From Anaerolineae bacterium (lineage in GTDB: Bacteria; Chloroflexota; Anaerolineae; Aggregatilineales; Phototrophicaceae): a stretch of 64,000 nucleotides of DNA. Shown piece after piece: positions 1 to 10,479 of this stretch (within the stretch, counting starts at the first letter, position 1; the number at the start of each line of letters is the position of its first letter). A program made the position numbers and the translations under genes. The stretch is from the NCBI GenBank assembly GCA_022843745.1, contig JALHNB010000020.1, positions 1-64,000 on the forward strand. Reading direction: 5' to 3'. A model generated the notes under the pieces. That model was not told where the DNA came from. It ran no database searches and saw only the letters and a list, made by a program, of their open reading frames with translations.

Positions 1-1
1 T

Positions 2-118
2 CGCACTGCCGATGGTGAACCGGGCGTTAAAGTCCTGTGGCGCGGTTGGACACGCCTCCAGGACATTGCCCAAACTTGGTCTATTTTTCACCCTCCCCAA
101 GATGTGGGTAATGTATAG
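2..118 (+). CDS. C-terminal fragment of a possible transposase (5' end outside window)
   Basis: An open frame enters from the left edge and stops at TAG 116-118, giving 38 residues. The tail contains LWRGWTRLQDIAQTW, which resembles the basic, tryptophan-rich C-terminus of IS4-type DDE transposases. That match is from memory of the family and rests on a short stretch. Nothing of the catalytic core is inside the window. The following 150 bases hold no clear inverted repeat that would mark the element end. It could equally be the tail of an unrelated protein. Confidence 0.4.
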   Translation, partial: RTADGEPGVKVLWRGWTRLQDIAQTWSIFHPPQDVGNV

Positions 119-266
119 CCGAATTCAGAGAGGGGAGAAAATCTACTCGATAGGTCATAAATAACTCAGGTTATCAAAGGTCTGAGCATGGCATCCGCCG
201 CCGCAGATTAAAAGGATTATGAAGCGGATTCAGACTATATTTTGTTTAAATTTAAAAGGATTATTG

Positions 267-782
267 ATGATGGGTATACGTCCAGCCACAATTGAGGACG
301 GCGCGGGGATCGCAAAAGTTCAGATCGATAGTTATCGCATCGGGTATCATGGCTTGGTGCCCGATAATTTTTACGCTCACATGACGGTGGAAGAACAGAC
401 ACAGGATTGGATTGATCTGTTATCGAAAGAAGATCACGATCCGCTGTATGTGGCAGTAGACAATGAAAGTCGCGTCCTGGGCTATGCGGTGGGGCGTTTG
501 CTGACCGATGAAAAGTTCGACTGCGAACTCAGTGCGCTGCACGTTCTGAAGGATCATCAGCGACAGGGACATGGGACGGCGCTGATGTCTGCCATCGCGA
601 AATATTACACGGATGCCGGACATGCTTCGCTGATGTTGTGGACGATCAAGGGCAATTCTGCCCGCGCCATGTACGAAAAATTGGGCGGTGAACTGGTCGG
701 GGAAAAAACATACCCATTGGACGAGGACACAGAACTTACCGAAGTGGCCTACGGCTGGGCGGATATGCGCATACTTATATAG
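267..782 (+). CDS. GNAT family N-acetyltransferase
   Basis: This 171-residue protein has the GNAT fold signature and would transfer an acetyl group from acetyl-CoA to an amine; the substrate is unknown. The acetyl-CoA loop is QRQGHGTAL at about residues 98-106, and the C-terminal helix motif ARAMYEKLGG lies at 132-141. The start at 267 is chosen because AAAAGGA sits six bases upstream and the family consensus (GIRPAT) begins right there. An in-frame ATG at 219 would add 16 residues unlike the family. It is the first intact gene of the window and stands alone, facing the next gene tail to tail. Confidence 0.85.
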   Translation: MMGIRPATIEDGAGIAKVQIDSYRIGYHGLVPDNFYAHMTVEEQTQDWIDLLSKEDHDPLYVAVDNESRVLGYAVGRLLTDEKFDCELSALHVLKDHQRQGHGTALMSAIAKYYTDAGHASLMLWTIKGNSARAMYEKLGGELVGEKTYPLDEDTELTEVAYGWADMRILI

Positions 783-803
783 CCGCCAAGTATGATAAAG
801 AAC

Positions 804-1739
804 CTATTCATACCCTTGTTCTCGTAGCTCTGATAATGAGAATGCTTCAACACAGGCAGCTGGATTACCCGCAAATGCTTCCGTAAACTCTTCAATGTTT
901 AAGCCTGTCATATCTTCAATATTCCAGAACGGTCTAAAGACAGATGGATCATCTAAAGAAGGTTGCAGAACATCTATTAGTGACGTTGGATTACCGTCTA
1001 TTTGAAGAGTCAGGTCAATTGAGTCATATGTAGCGTCTTCATCGCAAATCAACAACCGTCCTTCTTTGGTTATTCGCTCATTCATAAGCCGCTGATTAGA
1101 CGACAAATCATTACCAAATCTGTATTCAACAATAAAGCCTTGATCCTCATAAACGACTGCTAGAACATAACCAATAATGGGTGCGCCTGAATACCGCATA
1201 TAGACATCTGTTGGCTCGCCATAGGTGTCAAGCACTTCTGACAAAATAAACGGATTTTCTTCAAGCCAATTCACTGGCATATACAATCGAACATGTACCC
1301 TTAATAAGACATCATCTGTTGACCCGAAAATGACCTGCAATTGACCATCCGATAACGGAAGTAAAGTTTCATAAAAATCTATTCCACGATTGCTGGATAA
1401 TTCTGATTCAGCAAAAACTTCACGGCGTTCAATGGCATAGGAGACTGAAGGAGTTTGCTGGAAACTGCGGATAACAAAGTCTGTTGTTTCTTTTGTTAAG
1501 CTTTCACCCAGATGAAACCTCCAGAAACAAGGTAGCAAACAGTCTTTATCGACGGCTAGTAAGTCGTTGACAATAGGCAAAGTTTCTTCAGATGGAGGTG
1601 CGACAGGAAACTCGAATATTTCCGGGGGCGGCGTAGGGGTGGGTGTGTCACCCCCTTCTATCTCAGTTGAAAACATTATGATAACCACAAGAGTGATGCT
1701 TGACAGTATCAGCATAAAATAACTTCTAATGATTATCAT
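804..1739 (-). CDS. Secreted or membrane-anchored protein with Thr-Pro linker and DCLLPCFW motif
   Basis: The 311-residue product starts with a hydrophobic segment (about residues 8-24) that acts as a signal peptide or anchor. A low-complexity TPTPTPPP linker at 32-39 follows, then a globular domain beginning with DCLLPCFW at 66-73. This pair of features is typical of extracytoplasmic proteins of unknown function in Chloroflexota (family recollection). The paired cysteines in a CxxxC arrangement could form a disulfide. The start is supported by AAGGAG eight bases upstream. No catalytic motif is recognisable, so no function is proposed. Confidence 0.75.
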   Translation of the reverse strand: MIIIRSYFMLILSSITLVVIIMFSTEIEGGDTPTPTPPPEIFEFPVAPPSEETLPIVNDLLAVDKDCLLPCFWRFHLGESLTKETTDFVIRSFQQTPSVSYAIERREVFAESELSSNRGIDFYETLLPLSDGQLQVIFGSTDDVLLRVHVRLYMPVNWLEENPFILSEVLDTYGEPTDVYMRYSGAPIIGYVLAVVYEDQGFIVEYRFGNDLSSNQRLMNERITKEGRLLICDEDATYDSIDLTLQIDGNPTSLIDVLQPSLDDPSVFRPFWNIEDMTGLNIEEFTEAFAGNPAACVEAFSLSELREQGYE

Positions 1740-1858
1740 TTCTATACTCCTTATACAAGAAACTGTGTATTCATGAATGTCAAATCAAGGCACTCGCCAC
1801 TTGGGATTTGACCTATGAATGTAAGCGGAGTAGGGCCATCCAGCAGTTTGCACAATTC

Positions 1859-2434
1859 TCAAAAATGATTGGGTGAAATATTTGGGCCGTGACCGGGGTA
1901 GACGGTTTTGACATTGAAAGCGCGAATCTTTTGCCAACTCTCAAAAACCGTGCCGTGTTCCTCCAATGGACGCGGGAGATCGCCCGTAAAGGCCGCGCCG
2001 GAATCGAGAATGAGGGTCACGCTGTCGTCAGAATGACCGGGCGTGCTGATGATTTCGCCGCGAATGCCGAGTCGTACTAAAAATTCCCGGCTTTTTTCGA
2101 GCGTGATTTTGAGTGTCATCTTGTCGGCGAGGTCAATATCGACGTAATTGTTTTGCGGTTTCATGTAAGTCTTTAAAATCGGGACAGCCGAAATCTGGGT
2201 GTCGATGACGATGTGCTTGAGGCCGATGCGCTTCAATTCCTGCGCAAGTCCGGCGTGGTCGGGGTGATAGTGGGTGCAGAGCAGATGTTTGAGATCGCCG
2301 AGATTGATGCTCATGCGTTTGCATTGATGCTGCAATTTGGGGAGTGTCCCCGGAAAACCAACATCAACGAGCAGTTTGGCATCGGCGAGAAAATAATAAT
2401 TGGTCGAGTCGTAGCCGACGTTGACGATGTTCAC
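1859..2434 (-). CDS. Metallo-beta-lactamase fold hydrolase
   Basis: This 191-residue protein carries the zinc-binding motif HYHPDH at residues 55-60. Later ligands are His134 (TPGHSDD), Asp152 (TGD) and His182 (YPGHGP), a full set for a dinuclear metal site. Such enzymes hydrolyse thioesters, lactones, phosphoesters or beta-lactams; the substrate here is unknown. It starts at a GTG that overlaps the stop of the upstream membrane protein gene (GTGA), so the two are probably translated together. The short length suggests a minimal MBL domain without accessory modules. Confidence 0.85.
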   Translation of the reverse strand: MNIVNVGYDSTNYYFLADAKLLVDVGFPGTLPKLQHQCKRMSINLGDLKHLLCTHYHPDHAGLAQELKRIGLKHIVIDTQISAVPILKTYMKPQNNYVDIDLADKMTLKITLEKSREFLVRLGIRGEIISTPGHSDDSVTLILDSGAAFTGDLPRPLEEHGTVFESWQKIRAFNVKTVYPGHGPNISPNHF

Positions 2435-2823
2435 GGTTTGTGATTTTGGGAACGGCGTTCGAGCAGCCTTTCAACCGACTCGGCAAGATCATCATTTTTG
2501 ACCGTGTGGTTTTCGTCCAGGCGTTTCTGAAGGTAGGCTCGCTCGTCGTCGTCCAGATCATCCACGAGGCGATCAATCAGCGTGTACATATCCTCGCCCT
2601 CGCGCTTGGGCTTCGATTTTCCGGCGTTTCCGGTAGCGAAGGCGTAAGCGATCATGCCTAAAATCAGCGCGGATAGGGACACGCCACCCAGGATCAACGC
2701 CGAAGCTCCCGCACCACCACGCGCGGCCATCAGGAAAATGCCAGCGACCAACGCCAGCAGCATCAAGGCTGCCAACAGATTCACGGCGCGGCGTGAGTTG
2801 GGAGATTGAAATTGGGGGATCAT
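2431..2823 (-). CDS. Small membrane protein with two TM segments and a charged C-terminal helix
   Basis: The 130-residue product has two adjacent hydrophobic stretches separated by a short glycine-rich turn, within about residues 14-65. A charged tail follows, containing DRLVDDLDDDERAYLQKRL and ending in ESVERLLERR, which looks like a short helical or SHOCT-like oligomerisation tail. Its stop overlaps the GTG start of the metallo-hydrolase, suggesting a two-gene operon. The ATG at 2823 is preferred over an upstream TTG at 2841. The role is unknown; a membrane scaffold is only a guess. Confidence 0.65.
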   Translation of the reverse strand: MIPQFQSPNSRRAVNLLAALMLLALVAGIFLMAARGGAGASALILGGVSLSALILGMIAYAFATGNAGKSKPKREGEDMYTLIDRLVDDLDDDERAYLQKRLDENHTVKNDDLAESVERLLERRSQNHKP

Positions 2824-2924
2824 CTTTTCAACGCCTTTCAAAAAGGGATCGCATTTTTGTCGTCATGTTCCTCATATTCCTATACGCGGATGGTGGGGCG
2901 CGGGTTGCGCACGGCTGTGGTACT

Positions 2925-3065
2925 GGCACACGATAGCGTGATGAAGGCTTACCCCTCCCTAAATCCCTCCCCACTTCGCTTCGCTCGTAGAGAGGGACTT
3001 GAAGAGCGCATGACTCCCCTCTCCATAAGCCTGCGAAATGGGGAGGAGACTTCCAAGACTACTTC
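2925..3065. repeat. C-rich/G-rich intergenic repeat, type B-like
   Basis: The left end has CACACGATAGCGTGATGAAG, the same end as the elements near 18.0 kb and 44.8 kb. Inside are CCCCTCCCTAAATCCCTCCC and complementary GGGGAGG tracts able to form a long hairpin. It fills the space between two minus-strand genes and has no coding potential of its own. Confidence 0.6.
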
Positions 3066-3071
3066 AACCGC

Positions 3072-4130
3072 CTACTGCATGATGCGGATGGCTAACGGCG
3101 ACCAGAAAACATAGAGAATCCCCGGCTGACCATAAGCGGCGTTGAGATTATCGACGCGCTGGGCGGGTGGCGGGAAGCTGGCGAAACTGTTCATCACATA
3201 GACTTTGCCGCCCCAGGGGTAGCTTTCAAACGTGACGAACGAAATCTGCGTTCCATCCGGCGAAATCGCGATGCCGTATTCGTTGCCCGTCACGCTCAGG
3301 CTGGCGCTGAAATCCGCCCCGGCAACAGCCCATTCATACGTCCCGATCTCGACGCTGCGGGTGGAATAAATGTTGATGCCCTGTGGCGCGGTGCGGCTGT
3401 AAAAAGCCAACTGCCCATACAGCGAAGTCACTTGCGATGTGGCGGGGTCAATGACGATAAATTCGCCCTCTGGCGTGTGACGCAGAAGGATATAGTCTTT
3501 TTCGTCAGTGCCGATCCAGCGGGCGAAATCCGCGATGCCGACGGCAGGCAGGTTGATCGGTGTGGCGGTGTTGGTGTTGGTATCAATGGTGACGACGACG
3601 GCCTGCGACTCACCGCTTTCCGGCTGAAGCAGATCGTAAAAGACCAGACCACCCGCAGCCCAATCCAGCGACGGCACGACAAACGCGACGGAACGTTCCT
3701 GGCGCTCGTAGAGGACGGACTGCGCACTGGATGCAAAATCGTGGACGATCACCTGCATATTATTCGTGGCCTGATCGCTCTGCGCCCAGGCGATGCGCGT
3801 GCCGTCCGGCGACCAGACAGGCAGTGAACGCGCCAACGGGGTTTTATCGGCGATCATCTGCGCGGTACGGGATTGTAAATTGCAGACCCAGATGTCGCTA
3901 TCGGGCATTCCCAGGAAGGCGAACTGCTGACCGCTTGGCGCATAAGCAAAAAATGACGGCCTGTTTCCGGTCAGACAAAAATCCATCGGCTTAAACTGGC
4001 CGTTTTCAAAAATGTAATTGGTATCGCCTTCCAGCGGGACAACGATCAGCGGCGCGGTGATGTCCTGCGCAGACGCGACGGCGCTGAAAAGCAGCGTGAG
4101 CAGCGAAATTAGCAATATTTTACGGATCAT
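3072..4130 (-). CDS. Secreted TolB/WD40-like beta-propeller protein
   Basis: The 352-residue product has a clean signal peptide (MIRKILLISLLTLLFSAVASAQ is the exported start; cleavage after about residue 21). Repeated motifs of the PD40/TolB propeller type follow, such as YAPSGQQFAFL, WSPDGTRIAW and ISPDGTQISFV. These blades usually build a six- or seven-bladed propeller used for protein or ligand binding. No enzymatic motif is visible. The start is well supported by AAAGGAG nine bases upstream. It is likely monocistronic and divergent from the isomerase gene at 4328. Confidence 0.75.
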   Translation of the reverse strand: MIRKILLISLLTLLFSAVASAQDITAPLIVVPLEGDTNYIFENGQFKPMDFCLTGNRPSFFAYAPSGQQFAFLGMPDSDIWVCNLQSRTAQMIADKTPLARSLPVWSPDGTRIAWAQSDQATNNMQVIVHDFASSAQSVLYERQERSVAFVVPSLDWAAGGLVFYDLLQPESGESQAVVVTIDTNTNTATPINLPAVGIADFARWIGTDEKDYILLRHTPEGEFIVIDPATSQVTSLYGQLAFYSRTAPQGINIYSTRSVEIGTYEWAVAGADFSASLSVTGNEYGIAISPDGTQISFVTFESYPWGGKVYVMNSFASFPPPAQRVDNLNAAYGQPGILYVFWSPLAIRIMQ

Positions 4131-4327
4131 GAATCTATCTCCTTTACGTGCGATTCATTTCAAATCATATTACGAACACGCGCCAGAGTCATGGGGCGGG
4201 TGGCCTACGCTTGCCTGACGACATTGATCGTGCTTTTCAAATGTATCCACACAGCCACCAAATTCAAAAATCCGTTTGCGGAGACAGCGAACGTAGTACA
4301 ATATCAGGAACAGAGAAGGGGAAAATC

Positions 4328-5404
4328 ATGGTTAAAAATATGAATGACGGCACACAGAACGCGCCGTATTTGCGAATCGACATCAATATGGGCAATCTGG
4401 CGGGGCTGCCAGCCTACAGCACCGCGCCGCAGGGAGATGCTTTGGCGCTGCACGAGGCAGCAAAAAATGCCGGATACGCGGGTGTTCAGGGTGGCGATCT
4501 GAAAATCTGCAAAAAACTCGGCCTGCACGTGACGGGCGGCGGGCGCGTGAACGAGGTTGGCGAGGCGGACAAGCTGGCGGCGGATATGAAAGCGCACGGC
4601 GTGGAATGTGTAACGCTGCACGTTGGCTGGGGCATGGAATCGACAGATAAGGCTTACCGATTGGTCGAGGATATTCTGCAAGCCTCGGAAAAACACGATA
4701 TTCCGATGTATATCGAGACGCACCGCGCGACGATCACCCAGGATATGTGGCGGACGGTTGATCTGGTCGAGAATTTCCCGGAAATCCGCTTCAACGGCGA
4801 TTTTTCGCACTGGTACACCGGGCAGGAAATGGTTTACGGCGGCATCGAACATAAATGGGCGTTCATGGAGCCGGTCTTTAAGCGGGTGCGGTTCATTCAC
4901 GGGCGCATCGGCAATCCGGGGTCAATGCAGGTCGATATTGGCGACGGCAAAGATCGGACATATGTCGAACATTTTAAAGAGATGTGGCGGCGGAGTTTTC
5001 GCGGATTTTTAGAGAACGCAAATCCCGGTGATTTTATCTGCTTCGTGCCGGAGCTGCTGTCGCCGGATATTTATTATGCACGGACGTTCAAGAACGCGGC
5101 GGGGGAAATGGTCGAGGAAAGTGACCGCTGGCAGCAGGCGCTTTTGTACGCCGAGATCGCGCGGGGTGTTTTTGACCCGTTGGCGAAGCATTTTAAGCTT
5201 TACGACATCCCCGTCGAGCAGCTTGACCTGTCTGAGATGACGCTCAAGATTGCGGTACGGGCGGGTATCACAACGGTGGGGGATTGTATTGACTTTCTCT
5301 CCCGCGACATCAACGCGCCGATGACGGTGCAGGGCTTCAGCGTCGCGCGGTTGGACGAATTGCAGCACAAGCTTGAGCAGCATGGGTACTGGACGCGGGA
5401 GTAA
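4328..5404 (+). CDS. Sugar phosphate isomerase/epimerase (xylose-isomerase-like TIM barrel)
   Basis: This 358-residue protein shows the AP endonuclease 2/xylose-isomerase-like barrel pattern. Candidate divalent-metal ligands sit at strand ends: Glu130 (IETH), Asp158 and His161 (GDFSHW), His191 (IHGR) and Glu242 (VPEL). Members isomerise or epimerise sugars and keto-acids; the substrate cannot be read from sequence. The start at 4328 is chosen for the AAGGGG site just upstream; the open frame extends further back without family similarity. The class II aldolase at 5700 follows on the same strand, hinting at a shared sugar pathway. It is the first of four such barrels in the window. Confidence 0.8.
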   Translation: MVKNMNDGTQNAPYLRIDINMGNLAGLPAYSTAPQGDALALHEAAKNAGYAGVQGGDLKICKKLGLHVTGGGRVNEVGEADKLAADMKAHGVECVTLHVGWGMESTDKAYRLVEDILQASEKHDIPMYIETHRATITQDMWRTVDLVENFPEIRFNGDFSHWYTGQEMVYGGIEHKWAFMEPVFKRVRFIHGRIGNPGSMQVDIGDGKDRTYVEHFKEMWRRSFRGFLENANPGDFICFVPELLSPDIYYARTFKNAAGEMVEESDRWQQALLYAEIARGVFDPLAKHFKLYDIPVEQLDLSEMTLKIAVRAGITTVGDCIDFLSRDINAPMTVQGFSVARLDELQHKLEQHGYWTRE

Positions 5405-5699
5405 ATGCAGGACTGAGGGTTTAGGACTAAGGACCGTGTTTAAAGTCACAACTGGAAAGCCGTTAAAGGTTTTCGTGGCTTCTTCATTCATCAGTAGGAC
5501 AGTATTGACTTAGTCGATTGCCTGGAGCGCAGTCGAAAAACTGCCTGCTTTGCATGTCGCGATAAAGGCTCTATTTGATAACCTGGGCGGAGATAGCAAG
5601 GTTTGAAGAAAATGCTGATGCCTAACCGCCCAAAAGCTGACGCGCTATAATATGCCGCGTTATAGCACATATACCACATAAGGAATGCAGGAATCAACA
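5405..5699. other. Intergenic spacer with word-like repeats
   Basis: Just after the isomerase stop lies GGACTGAGGGTTTAGGACTA, one of the GGACTGAG/AGTGCTGAG-type word repeats found elsewhere after gene ends. The rest holds no convincing gene. The tract CGCGCTATAATATG near 5641 contains a TATAAT hexamer that could be a -10 box for the aldolase gene, but no good -35 box is aligned with it. Confidence 0.4.
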
Positions 5700-6371
5700 A
5701 TGGATACAGCCATTCAACAAGTACGCTTCCAGATCGCCGAGATCGGCGCATTGATGTATGACCGCCAATTGACGGACGCGGGCGGCGGCAATATCAGCGT
5801 CCGGGTGGGCGATGTCATCTGCCTTTCGCCACGTTACAGCGGGCAGCGCAAACGCTGGCAGCTTAGCCCGGAAGATGTGCTCGTCATTGACCGCGAGGGC
5901 AACAAACTGGAAGGGAAGGGCGATCTCTCCCGCGAGACGAAAGTCCACCTCAAGCTGCATAACACCTACGCCGACTCTGGCACAGCGGTGATCCACGCCC
6001 ACGCCCAGTACATCCTGGTGTTTGCGGCGATGAATCGCTCGATCCCACCTGTGCTGGAGCAGACCGTCAAATTTGGCGATATTCAGGTCGTGGATTACGC
6101 GCCCGCGCACAGCCAGGATTTGGCGGATAACATCGCGAATGCGCTGAAGGGGCAGGAATCGCGCATCAGCAAGCAGGCCGCCGGAGCGATTGCGCCCTGG
6201 CACGGCTTGTTTTTAATGGGCAAGGATTTGGACATGGCCTACGATGCCGTCGAGCGCATCAACACCAATGCGCAGATTTTGCTGATGACGCAGCAGTACC
6301 TCGGCACGAACGATTATCTGGCGGCGGAACGGGCAGCATTGGCGGCGGCGATGGGAAAGTACGAGAAGTAG
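5700..6371 (+). CDS. Class II aldolase/adducin family protein
   Basis: The 223-residue product matches the L-fuculose/rhamnulose-phosphate aldolase fold. GGGNIS at 28-33 binds the phosphate or substrate, Glu79 (SRET) is the probable catalytic acid, and His99, His101 (IHAHAQ) and His168 are zinc ligands. These enzymes cleave or form C-C bonds via a zinc-stabilised enediolate; some are decarboxylases or dehydratases. The ATG at 5700 is preferred because AGGA lies seven bases upstream; an ATG at 5685 is poorly placed. It lies downstream of a TIM-barrel isomerase in the same direction, so a sugar-acid catabolic pair is plausible. Confidence 0.85.
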   Translation: MDTAIQQVRFQIAEIGALMYDRQLTDAGGGNISVRVGDVICLSPRYSGQRKRWQLSPEDVLVIDREGNKLEGKGDLSRETKVHLKLHNTYADSGTAVIHAHAQYILVFAAMNRSIPPVLEQTVKFGDIQVVDYAPAHSQDLADNIANALKGQESRISKQAAGAIAPWHGLFLMGKDLDMAYDAVERINTNAQILLMTQQYLGTNDYLAAERAALAAAMGKYEK

Positions 6372-6795
6372 TCGGGTTAGCGTTTCAGCCAGTCAACATG
6401 TCAGGGCTGAGGACTGGGTAAATATCGTGCTGAGTTTAAAGTCCTGAGTGCTGAGTTCTAGAATTTCTTTGTACCTGGTACTCAGCACGCGCTACCCAGC
6501 ACTTCCTGTTTTCAGAACAGGTGTCTTGACTTTGAAGTGACTTGAAGGTTTATGATGGGTGTCATAAGTCATTCAAGAAGGGAAGCACTTTGGCGCAAAA
6601 AATCAATCCTACCACTCACTATGAGATTATCGATATTCCACCAAACCAAATTCGATAATCTCACTCGTCTGGTGTAATGAACTCCGTTTGCTCGATTGAG
6701 CAGCCTACAACCATTATTTGACCGATTGACTTGGCGCTGTTTGCTACCGTGCCAGTATTCGACACGCCTATGTGACGATTTTAAGGAGAAATATT
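6372..6795. other. Long intergenic region with AGTGCTGAG repeats and an inverted repeat
   Basis: From about 6419 to 6515 there are several AGTGCTGAGT/ACTCAGCACT words in both orientations, able to fold into a hairpin. A possible promoter TTGACT (6526-6531) with TATGAT (6551-6556) has a 19-base spacer. An 11-bp perfect inverted repeat follows at 6623-6633 and 6652-6662 (GAGATTATCGA and its complement). No gene is convincing; a TTG-started frame of 22 codons after GAAGGGAAG near 6580 is too short to call. Confidence 0.5.
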
Positions 6796-7032
6796 GTGCA
6801 TCCACCGATGTCGCCATTGACCGAACGAGTGAGAATTGAAGCGGAACAAAACATATTCAAAAGGGAGGCCGAATGGAACGTGCAGGCTATCCCTGTAACG
6901 ACTTCGCTGCGACATGCTCTCGATACATTCGCTGTTCAAATCCGTGAAATGCTGCAGGGGATTCAATCATTCTATCACTCTCGCCGATACAGCCTTGATC
7001 TGGCTGAAGAATCGGTGGAGCAGCGTGACTAA
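6796..7032 (+). CDS. Small hypothetical protein, GTG start
   Basis: A frame of 78 residues begins at GTG 6796, eight bases after AAGGAG (6783-6788), the main reason for calling it. The product is polar, with no signal peptide or membrane segment, and rich in arginine and glutamate (for example LTERVRIEAEQN). No family is recognised. It lies between an unusual repeat-rich region and the sulfoquinovose synthase gene. It could be a chance frame. Confidence 0.4.
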   Translation: MHPPMSPLTERVRIEAEQNIFKREAEWNVQAIPVTTSLRHALDTFAVQIREMLQGIQSFYHSRRYSLDLAEESVEQRD

Positions 7033-8480
<1,448 letters not shown>

Positions 8481-8745
8481 TAACCTCACCCGTAAATTAA
8501 GGAACATCCCCACCCCAACCCCTCCCCATAGCAATAGGGAGGGGCTTCAGATCGGTCTGACCCTCTATCCATTGCATTGGAGAGGGGGCTTTCCAGAGGA
8601 GTCATAAACTTTTGTGACCCTGGAGGGGGTTAGGTGAAGGTCTGAAAATTGTGACCACCTATCTTGTGGGATATCACAACCGTGCGCCTACGAAGCACTT
8701 ATGTTTGGGCGCATCGCGATGCGCCCAAACAATCGCGTCAGATAT
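8481..8745. repeat. Intergenic repeat cluster ending in a 30-bp perfect palindrome
   Basis: The region holds two C-rich/G-rich hairpins (around 8505-8545 and 8560-8600), a CTTTCCAGAGGAGTCATAAA tract related to the type B repeats at 18 kb, and a perfect 30-bp palindrome at 8702-8731 (half-site TGTTTGGGCGCATCG). The palindrome sits just past the stop of the TPR gene on the opposite strand and could serve as its terminator stem, though no T-run is attached. There is no gene. Confidence 0.65.
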
Positions 8746-9624
8746 TTACGATTCGCCGCCCAGTTGTTTGAGTCGTTCCAGACGGGCGGTCTCGTTGGCG
8801 ACCAGCCACGCATCCTGTGAGAGTTCGGCATAGGCGTGGGCGAAATGGGGACGCGCGTTATCCGGCTGACCGAGCGCCAGCAGACACTCGCCCAATTCCT
8901 CATCAACATAGCCATCTTTTAAACCCGCTTGCTCATGTTCGATAAGTAACGCTTTATGAATGTCCAGTGCTTCTTGCACACGCCCCAGAGAACGCAGCGT
9001 TCGCCCGACGCACCACTTCGCGATACGGATTGCGCCGGGGTCGCCAGCTTGCTCCCGAAATTTCAGGGCTTTCTGGAAAATTTCGAGCGCTTTTTGATAT
9101 TCCTGCATATCGTGGTAGGTCCAGCCGATGTTGTTATAGAGCGAACCAAGCCATTTGCGTGCGCGAGGCTGTGTGCTGGATTCCGCCATCGCTAGCGCCT
9201 TGAGATTCCAGTCGAGAGCGGACTCCGGCGGCTCGATGATGCCCAGCATGTGCGCAGCATCGACAGCATAGTTGTCCTCGCCGATTTGCTGCGCGATTTC
9301 CAGCGCTTCGAGAAAAAGTGGACGTGAATCAGCGCGATTGCCGGACGAGTTAAAAACGCGCCCCCGTTCGAGCAGGTAACGCACCCGCGCAAGTTTGTGA
9401 TCGGCGGTGAGCATGGCCTGAACCTGATCGAGTGTGCGGTGCGCGTCGTCAAATTTGCGCTGCAAGCCTTCGGTGCGGGCGATCTGGGTCAGCAGTTGGG
9501 CGAGGTAGGATATGTCGACGGATGATTGCGCCGCAGGCAGCAGATCGCGGAATTTCTGCTCGGTAGCGGCTGGATTATTGAAGTCCCAGAGTGCGTCAAA
9601 ATCGGGGAGACGTGAGTCAGTCAC
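8746..9624 (-). CDS. Tetratricopeptide repeat protein
   Basis: The 292-residue soluble protein consists of consecutive helical pairs of about 34-42 residues with TPR-type signatures such as NNIGWTYHDMQEYQKALEIF and a later CLLALGQPDNARPHFAHAY. It lacks a signal peptide or catalytic domain. Such proteins act as protein-interaction scaffolds; this organisation resembles the TPR half of BTAD or NB-ARC regulators. The start is a GTG at 9624. It is divergent from the LURP-one-like gene at 9787. The partner is unknown. Confidence 0.8.
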   Translation of the reverse strand: MTDSRLPDFDALWDFNNPAATEQKFRDLLPAAQSSVDISYLAQLLTQIARTEGLQRKFDDAHRTLDQVQAMLTADHKLARVRYLLERGRVFNSSGNRADSRPLFLEALEIAQQIGEDNYAVDAAHMLGIIEPPESALDWNLKALAMAESSTQPRARKWLGSLYNNIGWTYHDMQEYQKALEIFQKALKFREQAGDPGAIRIAKWCVGRTLRSLGRVQEALDIHKALLIEHEQAGLKDGYVDEELGECLLALGQPDNARPHFAHAYAELSQDAWLVANETARLERLKQLGGES

Positions 9625-9786
9625 ATTGATTTTCCAATCTACGACAGATATTCAATAAGATTAGAATGACACAAATATTCTTCGCTGGTCAAGGATTTTG
9701 GCGGAAAACGTGCGACTTTTGACGCGGTGGTGTTAGGATGGTGATAAACTGAGACCGTAATCTGCGTCATAAAAGAGGATAATATC

Positions 9787-10320
9787 ATGTCGAAACGATT
9801 TTTAATGCAGCGGAAAATATTAGCACTCGGTCAGGATTTTTGGGTCAAGGACGATCATGACCGCAACGTCTATTACGTTGACAACAAACTGCTGGCGCTG
9901 CGCAAAACGTATTTGCTGCTGGACGAAAACAACCAGGAAATCCTCAAGATTCAGCACAAGCCGCTGCACATCCATCGGACAATCGAGATCGAACAGGGCG
10001 GTAATGTCATCGCCAGCGTCCAGAAAAATCTCATTTCGCCCGTTTATGATCGCTGGACGATCCACACGGCAGGCGGCCAATTGACTGCGAAGGGCGGTCT
10101 TTTCGATCATGAGTATGAAATTCAGCGGGACGGGGCAACGCTGGCTGAGATTTCAAAAAAATGGTTCGCGATTCGTGAAAGTTATGGCATCGAAGTGGCT
10201 GACAGCGCAAATGCACCGCTGATGATCGCGATTGCGGTGGCGATTGACGACATGATGGACGCGATTGCGGATGAAAGTATGTCGCGCGATTTGCCGAAAC
10301 CGGATGTGCCTGAGTCGTAG
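9787..10320 (+). CDS. LURP-one-related (tubby-like fold) protein
   Basis: This 177-residue protein matches the bacterial LURP-one/YxjI family: an N-terminal FLMQRKILALGQDFWV, a strand-rich core with VYYVDNKLLALRKTYLL, and the repeated pattern of beta hairpins followed by EISKKWFAIRESYGIEV. A hydrophobic C-terminal helix (MIAIAVAIDDMMD) packs inside the barrel in known tubby-like folds. Bacterial members are thought to be scramblase- or phospholipid-associated, but that is not established for this one. AGAGGA precedes the ATG. Confidence 0.8.
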   Translation: MSKRFLMQRKILALGQDFWVKDDHDRNVYYVDNKLLALRKTYLLLDENNQEILKIQHKPLHIHRTIEIEQGGNVIASVQKNLISPVYDRWTIHTAGGQLTAKGGLFDHEYEIQRDGATLAEISKKWFAIRESYGIEVADSANAPLMIAIAVAIDDMMDAIADESMSRDLPKPDVPES

Positions 10321-10375
10321 TTTCGGGCATCAGGCTTAGTGCTGTGTCCTATAATTACGCCGGAAACGGGTTCGT

Positions 10376-10400
10376 GAGGTCTCAAGCCTTGCGCCCCTAC
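10376..10400. repeat. CCCCTAC hairpin family (degenerate copy)
   Basis: This copy ends in GCGCCCCTACAGGCCACATT, the same flank as the copies at 26054 and 31088, but its left stem has decayed (GAGGTCTCAAGCC). It lies between two convergent genes. Confidence 0.6.
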
Positions 10401-10479
10401 AGGCCACATTTGTAGACGTTTCTCTAAAGGTGTGGTGCGTCGAACTCTGCAAAGTGGGTGTCAGCGCAAAAATGAATCA

